From Jaltomata sinuosa (Eukaryota > Streptophyta > Magnoliopsida > Solanales > Solanaceae): a DNA stretch of 64,000 nt. The notes beneath the pieces are model-generated. The model did not search any database and had not been told where the DNA came from. It worked only from the letters and a program-made list of their open reading frames with translations. The DNA is taken from contig QJPP01004107.1 of assembly GCA_003996215.1 (NCBI GenBank), positions 1 through 64,000 of the forward strand, given 5' to 3'. A program made the translations under genes and the position numbers. Shown here piece by piece: positions 33,653 through 45,690 of this stretch. Each line of letters starts with the position of its first letter. The first letter of the stretch is position 1.

Positions 33653-35191
33653 TATTCTCATATTTTACCCCTATTTATTGTATAAATTATGGGCCCAGGA
33701 CCATGGACACTGGATTGGATGGACTCCAGGACAATATGATTTTCTCTTTTTTTAAAAGTTTGTTAGTTACTTGTATTAGCGTAATTTTGATTAGTTGCTT
33801 GCCTTAGCTTAAGTTTCAGTTAGTTGACTGCCTTAGGTACAGGGGTTCCTAGGGGATTGGGAGTTAGTGTAGTATTTTCAGATAGTACCTACCCTTGGAT
33901 AGTATCCTTTCTTTAGTTCGTACACCTTGGCTTTCTTTAGTATGGAATGGCTTGATTTGGTTGTGATCTTTGGTTTGGTTATTCACCTCATTCTTGTACT
34001 ATTGCTATCTTTATCAAAGCATATGTAACTTGGTTTAAGACTCTATTTTCGGTTTCAAAATGGGATTTTCAAAAAACTTTAAATGACTTTGGTTCTTTAA
34101 AGAAAAAATGGCCTAATTCTAGAAAGATTTATTTATTAAACTTGCATGCCTGAGGAGACCCGTGTTTTAGGCAGTTTTACTGACTATTTAAACTTTCATG
34201 CCCGAGGAGACACGTGTTCTGGGTGGTTCTACTAGTATTCATAATCGCATACCGAGGAACACTTATCCGGGTTTTAATTTTTACATACATTGATGAGATT
34301 AGGGGTATCCTGCAAGATGATTCGGGGAGCCTACAGGGAAGCTTGCGAATCTATTTTGGGGTTTTTACTTTTCACTGCATTGGCCATATCTTACATTCCA
34401 CCCATCTCATACCGCATATCATAGCACTATTCCACATTCATTTCCCATCACGTTTGGTTTCCAAATTAGTATTGGGTGTTGTTTGTATTCTTCGGGCTTA
34501 TGGGGGTCTGGTTAAGTTGTAGCTAGTTATTACTTTACGCTCCCCGAGTTAGTTAGTAGATCGCTACTTGAGCTTTTCTGAGTTACTTACTTATGCTTTC
34601 CTTAGTTATCTTAGATGTGACCTATTAATCTATTTCAGACCCTTCTTTTCTTACCCATAAGTATATATTTGCATTTCATTATACTTGTATCTTATTTGAG
34701 CTCAGTTGGTCAATGATGCCTACTAGGTACCACATGTTTTGGTACTCATGCTACACTTCTGCATCTTTTTCCTGATGCAAATCCTAGAACGAATAGTTGT
34801 CGTTGACGCCTTCCTCGTGCAAAGTTGCTGACCGGAGACACAGGGCAAGTTCTTTGCGATTAGAGTTGATCTATCTCCCTCTATTTTTGGGAGTAGTCTT
34901 ATTTTTTGTACCTTTTGAGATTGCTCTATATATATTGTACCTATCTAGTGCTTCTTATGTTTTAGTAGCTACTGCTGATACCAGGTCTTGGTGGATCATT
35001 TGTATAGTTTGGTTCTTTTCCCTCCATATTTATATATGCATGTCAGTTATTTTCTTCTATTTAGTATAATTACCTTGTTCTTATTGCTTTCTTTTGTTGA
35101 CCCGTTGTTTGTCGCTCTGGGATATGGGTTTTCTTTCTTACTAGTGGGTTATAGTGGGTGCCATCATGACCTGATATATTGGATTGTGACA
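33653..35191 (+). repeat. LTR fragment G, 3-prime part only
   Basis: Ends ATTGTGACA at 35191 with TG-CA style terminus; the left end is cut at the junction with element F. Imperfect repeats of GCCTGAGGAGACCCGTGTT near 34148 and GCCCGAGGAGACACGTGTT near 34200 are visible. The five bases after its end, AGTCT, differ by one from AGGCT found at the same place in the uninterrupted 3-prime LTR of H (52937-52941), so G probably inserted into the 5-prime LTR of H and later lost its left side. Hydrophobic open frames here (34214-34522, 34797-35069) are T-rich accidents. Confidence 0.55.
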
Positions 35192-35422
35192 AGTCTATTG
35201 CAAGGTAGCTTATGATTGGAATTCTTCGATCGAGGTAGGTTACGGTTTAATTGGAGTTGAGAGTTATTTTAGTGCTTGTATGCTTTTAATTGTATAACTT
35301 GTTGATTGATCTTTAGACATACTTGAAATTGATAATTGTGATCGTGTTAATGCTTGAATTAATAAGTTGTGCATATTAAAGTTGATTAAAGAACTTGTAA
35401 TGATAAATTATACTTGTGATTA

Positions 35423-38268
35423 TGTAACACCCCTGCCCATTTGAACATTGGATTAACTCACACTTTTGGGATGAGACTAAGAGCTTAATATGTTAGGGAG
35501 AATGTTTTATGAGGTATTTTAATTCCACAATTTTGTAATTTAAGTTTTCAAGTCAAGAAAGTTGCAAAATAAAAAACAGGGAAAGTTATTGTAAATTTTG
35601 TTAAGAAATTCTCTAATAATTTGGGTCAAACGTCTCGAAGATTTTTTCCCAATCTATAAAGAGTTAGAAGGCCCCTGACCTACCAAGTCGAAGGTCTATA
35701 AGTCTAGTATCCAATGCACTAAACCATTCATCTATACAACTTCAGAATAGGGGATATTTGCATTTCCGTAAGACTGTGCAGGAAGGCATGTCAAAGTAGT
35801 CCCCTAGCCCCAAGTCAATTTTGCTCTATTAAAGATGATTCTCCTTCATTTTAATCCAGAAAAATCAACCAAAAACTACAAAAAATCAGATGAAAAGCCC
35901 CTAAATACTTCATTGGCTTTGATACATTCAATTTAGAAGTTTTACGGAAGTTGCTCTACATTGCGACTCATTATCGTGGTATAGTTTTCTTGTTTATTTT
36001 GGCTCCATTTGTTGCTACTGCAAAGAGGTAGTTCATGGAGCTGATATTTTTCTAGTGTTATCATCCAATTATTGGAAGGTAAGAGTTCTAAATCCTTGAA
36101 TCATTCTTAATTTGAGCTTTAGAATCAATTCTGAGGAGGAACTTATTGTTATCGGCATGTATGTCATGTTTCTTGCCGCATATTATTACAGCTCGTGGTG
36201 ATTTCCTCTAACAGCTTGTTTATCTTAGAATTGCAAAGATTTTTGTTGAGGTAATTTTTTTTCCTTTGACCCTCCTTCATAATTTTATGTTCTAGTATCA
36301 TTTTTATAAATTTTTGAGTCACGAGATGGTATTTTGGATACTGTGGCTCCGGGCAGCCCCTTTGTCTTATTGAGTTGGGCTATTATTATTCTATATTGAT
36401 GGTTTTAAGTTGTTGGATATACTGGGGGTTTGTTTGATTCTTATGGGGGTCCCTTATGATGGTTGTCAGATTAAACAGCATGAAGTATGTCTTTTTATAT
36501 TGCCTCAGGAGATCGAGATGTTGATAGCTTCTTGTTGTGGTTATTAGCTATTGGTTTGGTAGAGATTATGATGTCATTTTTTGAGTTAAAATGGGCTGGT
36601 CATAGTGACGACCTTAATGTTATATCAATTATCTATAGCTCGTTCTTGCAGCCTTGTTGATTCTAGCAATTATTGTGTTATGATAGGTTGGTCGAGTTTC
36701 ATAGTTACACCTTTGAGGATTCAGTTGAAAGGTATGTTAAGGCTTCCTTTTCACTTTTTGGTATGACCTTTAATGCCAAAGCTTGTATAGCCTGTGTAAC
36801 ATCATTATTTAACTTGTGGCTTTATAGTATTGAGTTTTTCTCTACAGCATGATATAATGACTATCAGCAGCACTCTATTCCTTAGCGGCCTAGAAAAGAA
36901 TGTTATGATTATTTTAAGGTCACTTGTGATTATATGATATTATTGTGTTGTTTTTATCAGCTTGATGTTGCTTATGAGCTTGTTTTGGCCTCAACAGGCA
37001 CTGACACTACAGGATTTTGGAGCCTATATTTTGGTTACTATTATCGTGCCTTTAGGCTGGGCAGACCATATCTATAGGATGGGTAGGTTGTACCTACGGG
37101 GCATTAGTTACATTATATTATTGTGCCTTCAGGCCAGGTAGACCATACCTACGAGATGAGCAAGATGCACCTACGAGGCAATAATTATATTATATTACCA
37201 TTCCTTCAGGCTGGGCAGACCGTGTCTATGTGTTGGGAAGACCATACTCATGGGAAGGGAAGGTTGTACCTGTGGGGCAGCACTTATATTGTACCATAGA
37301 GCCTCAGAGTTGTATTGATTCATGACATATGTACATTCTGATAGTTCAGATCAGATCATCATTGGGGTCCAGGTAAGGGGGCCAATATGGATATTTAGCG
37401 ACTGTTTACTCATGTTAACACTTATGGCAATTGTATGTTGTTTGTACCTGCCGGGCTTATGGGGACCAGGTCAGATTATTATTTGCCATGTTTTTTAGAT
37501 GGTATCTTATTACAGGAACGTAAGGTATTGTACTTCTATTTTACTCCTGCCCTTCTTATTCCATCCTTACACTTTACTTTTAATTTTTAGATATCCTTAC
37601 ATGCTCGATACATTATTTTGTACTAATGTCTCATTGCTTAAGGGTGCTGCATTCATGCCTGCAGGATTTGAGAGACGACCGGACAGACCTGCCGAGTAGC
37701 ATAGCCGAGCTCTCAATAGGTTGATTGACTCCTTTCCTTCCAAAGTCTTAGAGGTTTTCTTTTTTTGCTGTTTATAGCTTTTTGGGTAGGTTGGAGCCTA
37801 TCCCATTAAGTATTATATTCATTGAGGCTTATAGACAAGTCTATTGGGTTGCATAGCAATGATGGTGGCCATTTTGGCCTTGTATGTTTATTAGTTGAAG
37901 CTTGTTAGCTAGTCGGGCCATATTATTGTTGTGTTGGAAGTTTAGCAGCTCATTGGTCTAGTTTACATTATATATACATGTTTTCAATTTCTATATAGAT
38001 ATCATGGCAGCCTTGATGTCCCAAATGGGACTTATGTGCTACTTGCTTATTACTTTACATGAACTATTAGGAGTAGTTGTTTTCTTTATAGAGCTGTCGA
38101 CAGGGACCTAGCCGGTCGAGGGCTGATTTCTAAGCCTAGATATACTTGTTTGTTTTCTTGATTGTGTGTGGATGCTATGCGCCATTGGAAAATGGTTCAG
38201 TAGGGTCAGCTTTGTCCTAAGTTTTGGCATTAGGTGCCAGTTGTACCCCTCAAGCTTTGGGCATGACA
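35423..38268 (+). mobile_element. Solo LTR I, 2.8 kb, inserted in the 5-prime LTR of H (duplication GATTA)
   Basis: Begins TGTAACACCCCTGCCC at 35423 and ends GGGCATGACA at 38268, flanked by GATTA on both sides (35418-35422 and 38269-38273). The unoccupied site is preserved in the 3-prime LTR of H near 53164-53168. No gag or pol motif and no internal second LTR are seen, so a solo LTR is the simplest reading; its lineage is not identified, though AAG-GTAAGAG at 36076-36083 is a donor-like site as in the chromovirus LTRs. Confidence 0.9.
37040..37300 (+). repeat. Tandem array inside solo LTR I, about 78-bp unit, three copies
   Basis: Copies start near 37040, 37119 and 37197, each with CCTTYAGGCNRGGYAGACC followed by GGTTGTACCTACGGGGCA-like sequence and a TTATATTATATT end. 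The third copy has an inserted partial repeat of the middle part. Confidence 0.75.
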
Positions 38269-39303
38269 GATTAGTACACTGTGAATACCCTAAAAGATAG
38301 AGAAATGGGAATCATAGGTTGATATGCGTTTTGGGGTTGGGTACCACATTGGTATGGATATTGATATTGATATTACTATAATCGATCAAGTATCACACCA
38401 GTAGGAATGTTGCTATTGATATTGTTATTATTATTGTGGAGTGAGTACCACGCCAGTATAGTATATGGACCCTAGTGTGTCCCCTGCAGGTCATGACTAG
38501 TTGGGCAGAAATAAGTCCCTTTAGCATATGTGTACACATTTACATTTTCATTATTATGTAAGTTGGAATAGGTTTTGTGAGGTGAAACTGAGGTTACTGA
38601 GTTACATACGTGAAAGTGAGGTAGACATAGATCTACATGAGATATGATTGTTGAGATTGTGAGTTCTTGATTTTGTAATAATATCTGGTGACTCGTATGA
38701 TACGTTACAGACCTTGTTTTGCTTGACTTGAAGTGATTGTTTGTTGCCTGAACTACTTCCTAAGTGTTGAAGGTCCATTTTACTTGTTGTTTGATTTTTT
38801 GTATACTTATTCTAAAATTGAGTCGACCTATGATACCTACCAGTACATAGTGGTTTGTACTAATACCACCATGTACTCTTTTTTTGTTGAGTGCAAACCG
38901 TGTTCTAGAGGCTTAGACGCGACCTTATCTCTAGCAGGGACAGTTGATTTTAATCCAAGGGTGAGCACTACATCTTCAGGTTGCCATGGATCTTCACTTT
39001 GGTCATTGTCCTTTTTCCGGGCAATGAAACTCTCTTTTAATTTATTAGTTTTTGAATATCTTAGAAATGTTTTTATTTAGTGTTTTTGTACAATGATTTT
39101 TGATTCGTGGGGAATGTAATAGATAGTTGAAATATTTCTGCACTTATATCATTAGTTTTTCAACTATTATTATCGTTAAATTTTATTTTATTATTGCATT
39201 ATCTAAAAATGGATAATTAACTGAGTTTTGGTTTGGGTTAGATGGTTTTTCCAACGGAGAGTTAGTGTGGGTGCCACTCACGACCAGTTGGGTCATGAAA
39301 AAG

Positions 39304-39318
39304 TTTGTATCAAATCCC
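39304..39318 (+). other. Decayed primer binding site of element H
   Basis: TTTGTATCAAATCCC stands where TTGGTATCAGAGCCC would be expected, four bases after the LTR end; one deletion and one G-to-A change separate it from the initiator-Met site. Confidence 0.5.
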
Positions 39319-39518
39319 TAGGTTTGTCGATCTCATTGTACAAGAACATGTCTAGTAGAGTCTTGCAAAATAGTACGGAGATGTCTACACTTTTCTTCAG
39401 AAGGCTACAGGACATTAGGGAAACTCAACTTCTTTTTTCCTTCATGCTATTACTTGATTCTAATTGGTATCTGGTGATCCAAATTGGTATTTGACTTCTT
39501 TCACTGTTATTCTCACAG

Positions 39519-40870
39519 GTGGCGCGAACACGTGCATTGGGAGAAAAAGTGGACGTACCCAAACTGGTGGCTACAGGTCTCAGGCTATATGACTAGCTTG
39601 AGAGAGGTCAGTATCTCCTCCCCCACAAGAGCATCTTCCTGAGGTTGCAGAGGATGAAGCAATACCGATTCAGGGGAATGAGGCGGTACCAGTTTAGGGA
39701 GGTGCAACACTGATTCAGATGTCTTTGGCTATAATTCAGCAGGTTTTGAGCTTCTTGAGTGAGTTATCAAGGACTGGGCTACACCTATAATTCCCACAAT
39801 GGACCATCAGGTAGTGCAATATGTTGCTGATGTAGCTCCTTGGATGGATGAGGCTTTGGAGACTGGTATCTTCCTGAAACAAGTAGCAGGTTCGATGATA
39901 ATCGGAGATGAGCATAATTTATTCAATAAATTTGTCAAGATGAAGCCTACGGTCTTCCATGGTCTTGAATCTGAGGATGAATACGAGTTTATCATTGACT
40001 ACCATGAGTGAATTCATAAGATGGGTATAGTTGAGAGATATGGAGTGGAGTTCATCACTTCCCAGCTTTAGGGTGATGCTAAGATATGGTGGAGAGCCTA
40101 TGTGGACTGTAGGGATGATGGGTCACCTCTATTGACTTGTCATCAACTCTATTCAGCGTTCTTAGATAAGTATGTCCCGTGACTTTGAGAGATAGGAGAA
40201 GACAAGAGTATGCCAATATCGAGCAGGGGACTTCACCAGTTGCAGCCTATAAGGCTCAGTTTAATTTGCTCTCTCGTTATTCATTGCAGCTATAAATATT
40301 GAGGAGGAATGTATTTTCCATTTGAGGGTGTAAAACAGGAATGTCATGTAAGGGTGGCAGCGAAGAAGTCCCGTATATAAGGAAACTTTAGTGGTTAGTA
40401 TTCTAGGGGTCAAAGTTCACAAGGGTACTATGCACACCCTATTCAGTCAGTGATGTTGGTGTCAGTTGTGGGTCCATCAGGGACCAGCCTGCCTTCTCCA
40501 GGTTTTGGTGGTTATATTACTTCTTCTACTTTAGCACAGTGACCCAATTTGGATCGAGTTTTCTATGAGTGCAGTAAAGCTGGTCATATTTGGAGGAAAT
40601 TGTCCCAGGTATTGGCAGGCTAGTCAGTCAAGCCAGCACCAGGCTCCTCGAGCTTTAGCTCTTATAGGTAAAGGAGGTAATGGTTATGGTAGAGGCTATC
40701 AGTAGGGTGGGTGTGGTGCTCACCAGGCATGTAGGGGTGGCAACCAGCCTAACAGAGGTGATGGTCATGCTGATTGTAATGGTACTCACCCGATGGGGTT
40801 GCACACAGGCAGGTGATAGGGCCCATTTCTATGCTTTTCAAGGAAAACCCGAGGTAAAGGCATTGGGGCG
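39519..40870 (+). pseudogene. gag of element H, heavily broken
   Basis: Starts with GTG at 39519 (ARTRAL follows) immediately after TTCTCACAG, where ATG would be expected. After several frameshifts, 39799-40173 gives the gag core FVKMKPTVFHGLESEDEYEF, RYGVEFITSQL, GDAKIWWRAYVD and LYSAFLDKYVP. EQGTSPVAAYKAQFNLLSRY follows in another frame near 40215-40275. The knuckle at 40561-40602 is decayed (FYECSKAGHIWRKL; first and last Cys lost). This gag type differs from B, F and J and resembles A more. Confidence 0.75.
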
Positions 40871-41362
40871 GTGATCACAGGTACTATTCTTGCATGTGAC
40901 CAGATGGCTACAGTTTTATTTGATCCTTGCTATACTTTCTCTTATGTATCTGTTGGTTTTTCTGTGGGGTTATACATGGTGTATAAATTACTTAATTTGC
41001 TTATTCATGTGTCTACTCTGGTGGGTAATTATGTGGTTGTTGATAGAATTTATCGTTATTGTCCTGTCATGTTTATAGGGTGTGAAACTTGAGCAGATTT
41101 AGTAATCTTGGATATGGTGGATTTTGACATCATTCAAGAAATGAGTTGGTTGTCTCATTATTATGCTATTTTAGATTGTCATGCTACAATAATAATTGTG
41201 GGTGTGCCGATAATGGATAGACATGAGTGGGAGGGTGACTATAGTCCTACTCCTATGAAAATAATCTCTTTTATTCGTGCAAGGAGTTTGATAGTGAGGG
41301 GGTGTTCGAAATTCTTAGCACATCTTTGGGATACTAGTGCATAGGTACCATCTCTCGAGTCA
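40871..41362 (+). pseudogene. Protease of element H, broken
   Basis: ITGTILACDQMATVLFDP lines up with the same region of element A (ITGTISVCHQPAMALFDPGS), but the active-site Gly-Ser is replaced (FDPCYT). Further on come MVDFDIIQEMSWLSHYYAILDC, a worn copy of the D-x-ILGMDWL block. TGA at about 41089 and TAG at 41342 interrupt the frame. Confidence 0.75.
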
Positions 41363-41588
41363 GTGCCCATGGTGCATGAGTTTCAAGAGGTGTTTCCGAC
41401 GGATTTGTCGAGCATTCCCCTAGACCGCGACATTGACTTTTGTATTGACCTAGAGTCGAGTACCCATCCTATTTCTATTCCATTTTATAGGATGGCATCA
41501 GCTGAGTTGAGGGAGTTAAAGGCTCAGTTGCATGAGTTGCTCGGTAAGGTATTTATCTGACCGAGTGCCTCCACGTTGGGTGCTTCAG
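41363..41588 (+). pseudogene. Reverse transcriptase of element H, N-terminal part
   Basis: MVHEFQEVFPTDLSSIPLDRDIDFCIDL and HPISIPFYRMASAELRELKAQL are the RT entry region. TGA at 41558 (CGA expected) precedes the last codons. Element J is inserted after 41588 and the RT continues after the duplicated TTCAG at 49136-49140. Confidence 0.85.
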
Positions 41589-43462
41589 TGTCATGCCCCG
41601 AGGTTACCCCCTAGATGTAATATGGTGCTTAGAGTCACAAGTGATCCTAAGCTAACCCATGGCCTGGCATGTACTAAGCATAATTATTAAGATAATATCT
41701 TTGTGGAAGCTAAACTGATGTAAGCATGTAAGATACGGAACATAAACCAACAATATCTGAATATATGTAAAAAGTCTTAAAACATATCAACTGATTGTAT
41801 AAGCTGAAAAACTGACTCTATGTCTAAAAGCCTCTACTGGGATGAGTTATTGGGACAAGCCCCCAGCTAACTCTAATAATCTGACAACTGAAATAAAAGA
41901 CTGAAGTAAATGAAATGAGTTTTATCCTCGAAGCATGAGGACTCACCAAGTGTTCTGCTAAGAAGACTGGGAAATCAACTATGCATGATCTGAATGCTCA
42001 GTGCCTGAACCTACATCATAATAGGATGTAGCACAAAAGTATGTGTTAGTACTTGGAATGTACTAAGCATGTGGGATGTGCACTAATCTATACATACTGG
42101 ATGTGATCAGGTAAACTGAATATTCAAGATATACTGAACATGAAACTGAAAGATGTAATCTGATGCAATGACCAAGTAGATAACATGCAACTATACAATA
42201 CTTAACTGAATAACTGAATCTGAACTATGGGAGCTACTATCAACTGACATACCCCAAGCTGAGCTAACTATGGGGCCAACCTATAACCCTGGCTGGGAGG
42301 GTGTTCATACATTTCCAAGGGTACGAACACTGGCTGGCATGGATCCACTAATCTGATGTCCAAAAAGACTAAGGTGTTAAGCCTGATCTGATGGATGACC
42401 CCTTAGAACCTCTGGTGGTGCCGTAGTTTTGGGACTTAGGGACTTCTACTGAAGGTCTCAGTCCTAACTTATGGGTGAGCCTTCATCCCTTTATCCGCTT
42501 GGTGCTACGTACAACTCCCAACTGAATATAAGGAAATTAGCTAACATACTAGGTAGCTCAAAATACTGACTTTCTGAGAATGCAAAGTATTACTGAGGCT
42601 GAAAGCATTCTAATCATGTAATTCTGAATGACTTTATATCTGACTAAAAATACATAAACTACAACTGATCGGGTGTTCATAACCTACCATCCTAAGAAAT
42701 TGAATTACACTAAACAATTCTAGGACCTGAACAAAATATGCAATTCAAGAGCATAATTCAAAGTCATAGGTTAGAGAACGTGCTGAGCGTTTGAGAATTC
42801 TGAGTACTCATTGATGCTAGACTTCAAGAAAATATGTAATCAGATTCAAACAAACCAATGGAAACTACAATACAAGAAATTTATGAATTCAGGAACCCTA
42901 GGTCCTGAAGATTAAACTAAAACTGGAGAACTTAGTTAACTTAGGGACTCAATGGGTGAAATGATACACATTGATGACTTCCCATATACCTGTGAGCAAA
43001 ACCCTTAAAGAATTCCTTGGGTTTGGAGCTTGAAGTTGGAGGGTTCTTTTACTTGCTTTGAAGAAGAAATAATGCTCCTTTTTCTCTGTTTTTTGCTAAG
43101 TATCGATTAAGGTATGAGGGAATGAGGGGTTTGGGTAGTTTTAGGCTTAATAGTTAGGCTTAGGCTAGCCAAAAAAACATAGCTTTGTCTTTAAAAAGTG
43201 GGAAAAAGACTGATTTACCCATACTGAATTGGTTCTGAAAATTGGCAAATCGAACGGTTTCACGGGTGAAACCACGGTCGGTGGAATCAATCCACGGCTA
43301 GTGAAATGACCCGTGGAACCTGGGATCTTTTTTAGGTCAGCTAAACCCTCATTCAATGAGTCGGTTAAAGGTCCATGGTACTTAATGATGGATGGTCCTA
43401 TGACTCATGATTTGAGCTGGGGAAAATAGGGGTCCTCTATTCCTCAGGAATCATGATTGATA
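41589..43462 (-). repeat. 3-prime LTR of element J, U3 start missing
   Basis: On the minus strand it ends CGGGGCATGACA at 41589. It matches the 5-prime LTR from there up to TCCTCAGGAATCAYGAYTGA near 43461, after which about 300 bases of U3 are replaced by short rearranged repeats. The donor-like site here reads CAG-GTATATGG (about 42993-42984). Confidence 0.88.
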
Positions 43463-43559
43463 GGTCTTCATGGTAATAGTTCCTCTATTTCCCAAGAGGT
43501 GAGAGTACTTGGTGAGAGGTGAGAGTACTTGGTCTTCATGGTTTTTTCTATTTCCCAAG
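43463..43559. repeat. Scrambled short direct repeats at a deletion junction in element J
   Basis: GGTCTTCATGGT occurs at 43463 and 43531, TCTATTTCCCAAG ends at 43496 and 43559, and between them AGGTGAGAGTACTTGGT is repeated in tandem with a 20-base unit. Neither neighbour's normal sequence explains this, so it looks like filler DNA copied during break repair. Confidence 0.7.
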
Positions 43560-44576
43560 TAGCTCTCTCAACGGACTGGTTCCTCCAAAGGACCTTCACC
43601 GAAGCGACCTCCTTGTTTCTCAACCTACGAACCTGATGGTCAAGAATTTGGACTAGTTACCTTCTCATAAGTGAGACTGTCTTTCACACCCACACTCTCC
43701 AATGGAACAACCAAAGTTGGATCACCAATGCACTTCTTCAACAAGGATATATGGAAAACTGGGTGCACTGATGCTAAGTCCGCGAGCAAATCTAACTCAT
43801 AGGCCACTTTGACAATTCTCCTTAAAATCCTGTAGGGGCCTACATATCGGGGACTAAGCTTTATCTTCTTGCCAAATCTCATGACACCCTTCATAGGTGA
43901 AACCTTCAAAAAAAACCCAATCATTAACCTCAACTCTAAGTCCCTTCTCCTCATATCTGCATAAGACATCTAACGACTCTGAGAAGTCTTCAACCCCTCC
44001 CTAATGAGCTGAATGTTTTCATGGCCTCATGAACCAAATCTGGCCTAATCAAGGCTACTTCACCTAGCTCAAACCAACCAGCAGGTGATCTACACCTCTG
44101 CCCATAAAGTGCCTCATACGGGGCCATCTGAATACTAGAATGGAAGTTGTTATTGTAGGCAAACTCTATAAGAGGTAAGTGTTCATCCCAATTACCTTTG
44201 AAATCAATCACGCAAGCCCTCAACATGTCTTCTAGGGTTTGGATGGAACGCTCTGCCTGACCATCCATCTGCGGTTAAAATGTTGTGCTGAGATTTACCT
44301 AACTACCAAGACTTGTCTGAAATGATCTCCTGAAATGAGATGTAAATTGGGTACCCATATATGAGTTGATAGACAAGGGAACCCCATGCAACCTGACTAT
44401 CTTGTTGATGTAGAGATGGCATAATTCTCTGCTGAATCTGTAGTCTTGACAACCAAAAAGTGAGCTAACTTAGTCACCCTATCTACTATCACCCAAGTAG
44501 AGTCATTTTGTCACTGAGTACAAGGTAAACCTGTAATGAAGTCCATATTGATCACTTCCTTCTTCCAAGTAGGACT
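43547..44576 (-). pseudogene. Integrase and partial chromodomain of element J, broken
   Basis: On the minus strand: catalytic Asp at 44543-44541 (MDFITGL), second triad position at 44361-44359 reads Tyr instead of Asp, and Glu at 44253-44251 (DGQAERSIQTLEDML). Then FAYNNNFHSSIQMAPYEALY, RRCRSP-like QRCRSPAGWF, and the C-terminal MKGVMRFGKKIKLSPRYVGP, HPVFHISLLKKC. A chromodomain start (VLWRNQSVERATWE) ends abruptly at about 43547. The lost Asp and several frame breaks make it non-functional. Confidence 0.85.
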
Positions 44577-45690
44577 TCAAATATCCTGAGTCACACCTCC
44601 CAGTTGTTGATGTTCTACTTTCACTTGCTGATAGTTAGGACACTTTGCCACAAAATCTGCGATGTCCCTCTTCATGCCATTCCACCAATAGACTTCCTGT
44701 AGGTCATGGTACATCTTAGTGGGACTGGTATGAATAGAATATATGGAGTTATGAGCCTCTGTCAGTATCCGTTGTCTCAACTCATCCACATCAAGAACAC
44801 ATAAATTACCTTGATAGTGAAGCACACTATCTCCCCCTTGGGAGAAAACCTCTACTCTCTGCTGATGGACTGCGACTTTTAACTGAAGTAAGATGGGATC
44901 ATTGTCCAGCTTTTCCTTTACCTCAACCACTAAGGAAGATTCTAACCCATTATGAACTATCACACCTCCATTTGCTGTGTCCATAAGGCAAACTCCTAAG
45001 AGAGCGAGCTTATGAACATCCTTAGTTAATTCCTTCTTCTCTTCCTCCATATGTGACACACTACCCATAGACAGTCTACTAAGTGCATCAGCCACCACAT
45101 TGGTCTTACTCGAATGGTAGAACATATTCATATCATAATCCTTGATAAATTCAAGCCACCTTATCTGACAAAGATTCAACTCCTTCTGGGTGAACATATA
45201 CTGGAGGCTCTTATGGTCCGTAAATACATCCATGTGGACACCATAAGAGTAGTGTCTCTAAATCTTTAAGGAAAAAACAATTGCTTCCCGCTCAAGCTCA
45301 TGAGTAGATAGTTCTTCTCATGAGTCTTAAGTTGTCTGGAGACGTAGGCAATGACTTTACCATTCTGCATCAAAACACAACCCAAGCCAATTTTAGATGC
45401 ATCATAATAAACTATGAATTCATCTAAACCCTCGGGTAGAGGTTAAACTGGAGCTATAGTCGACCTAGTCTTCAATTCCTATAAGTTCTTTTCACATTCA
45501 TCAGACCGCTGGAACTTAACCTTCTTCTAAGTCAATCTGGTCAATAGGGCATCTATGGATGAAAATCCCTCAATAAATCTTCCGTAGTAGCCTTCCAAAC
45601 CCAAAATTATCCTAATGTCCATCGAAGAAGTGGGTCTGGGTCAATTCTTTACTGCCTCTATCTTTTTCGAATCTACACAGCACCCTTGCC
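44577..45690 (-). pseudogene. RT tail, RNase H and integrase zinc-binding end of element J
   Basis: The minus strand starts mid-RT at about 45685 with a worn D-S-x-K-I block and IEAVKN-like sequence, then the FLGLAGYYRRF-equivalent region, RNase H with TDHKSLQYMFTQKELN (about 45220) and the integrase N-terminus: H-x-H pair near 44750-44715, then C-PN-Y where the second Cys is lost. Stops and a frameshift precede 45233. Protease and the catalytic part of RT are absent. Confidence 0.82.

Larger units (their letters stand above)
35192..39300 (+). repeat. 5-prime LTR remnant of element H, split by solo LTR I
   Basis: 35195-35422 matches 52941-53167 and 38274-39300 matches 53168-54183 of the 3-prime LTR, so the two blocks are one LTR opened by I. 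A tract with repeated GGTACCACNNTGGTATGGATATTGATATTGA-like units of about 55-60 bases lies near 38340-38460 and again near 53230-53350. The LTR ends GGTCATGAAA at 39300 where TGACA would be expected. Confidence 0.85.

Noticed and set aside
34214..35215. Hydrophobic open frames that look like membrane proteins
   Set aside because: T-rich LTR sequence gives Leu/Phe/Ile/Tyr-rich translations in any frame; no start context or homology, and the LTR end follows.
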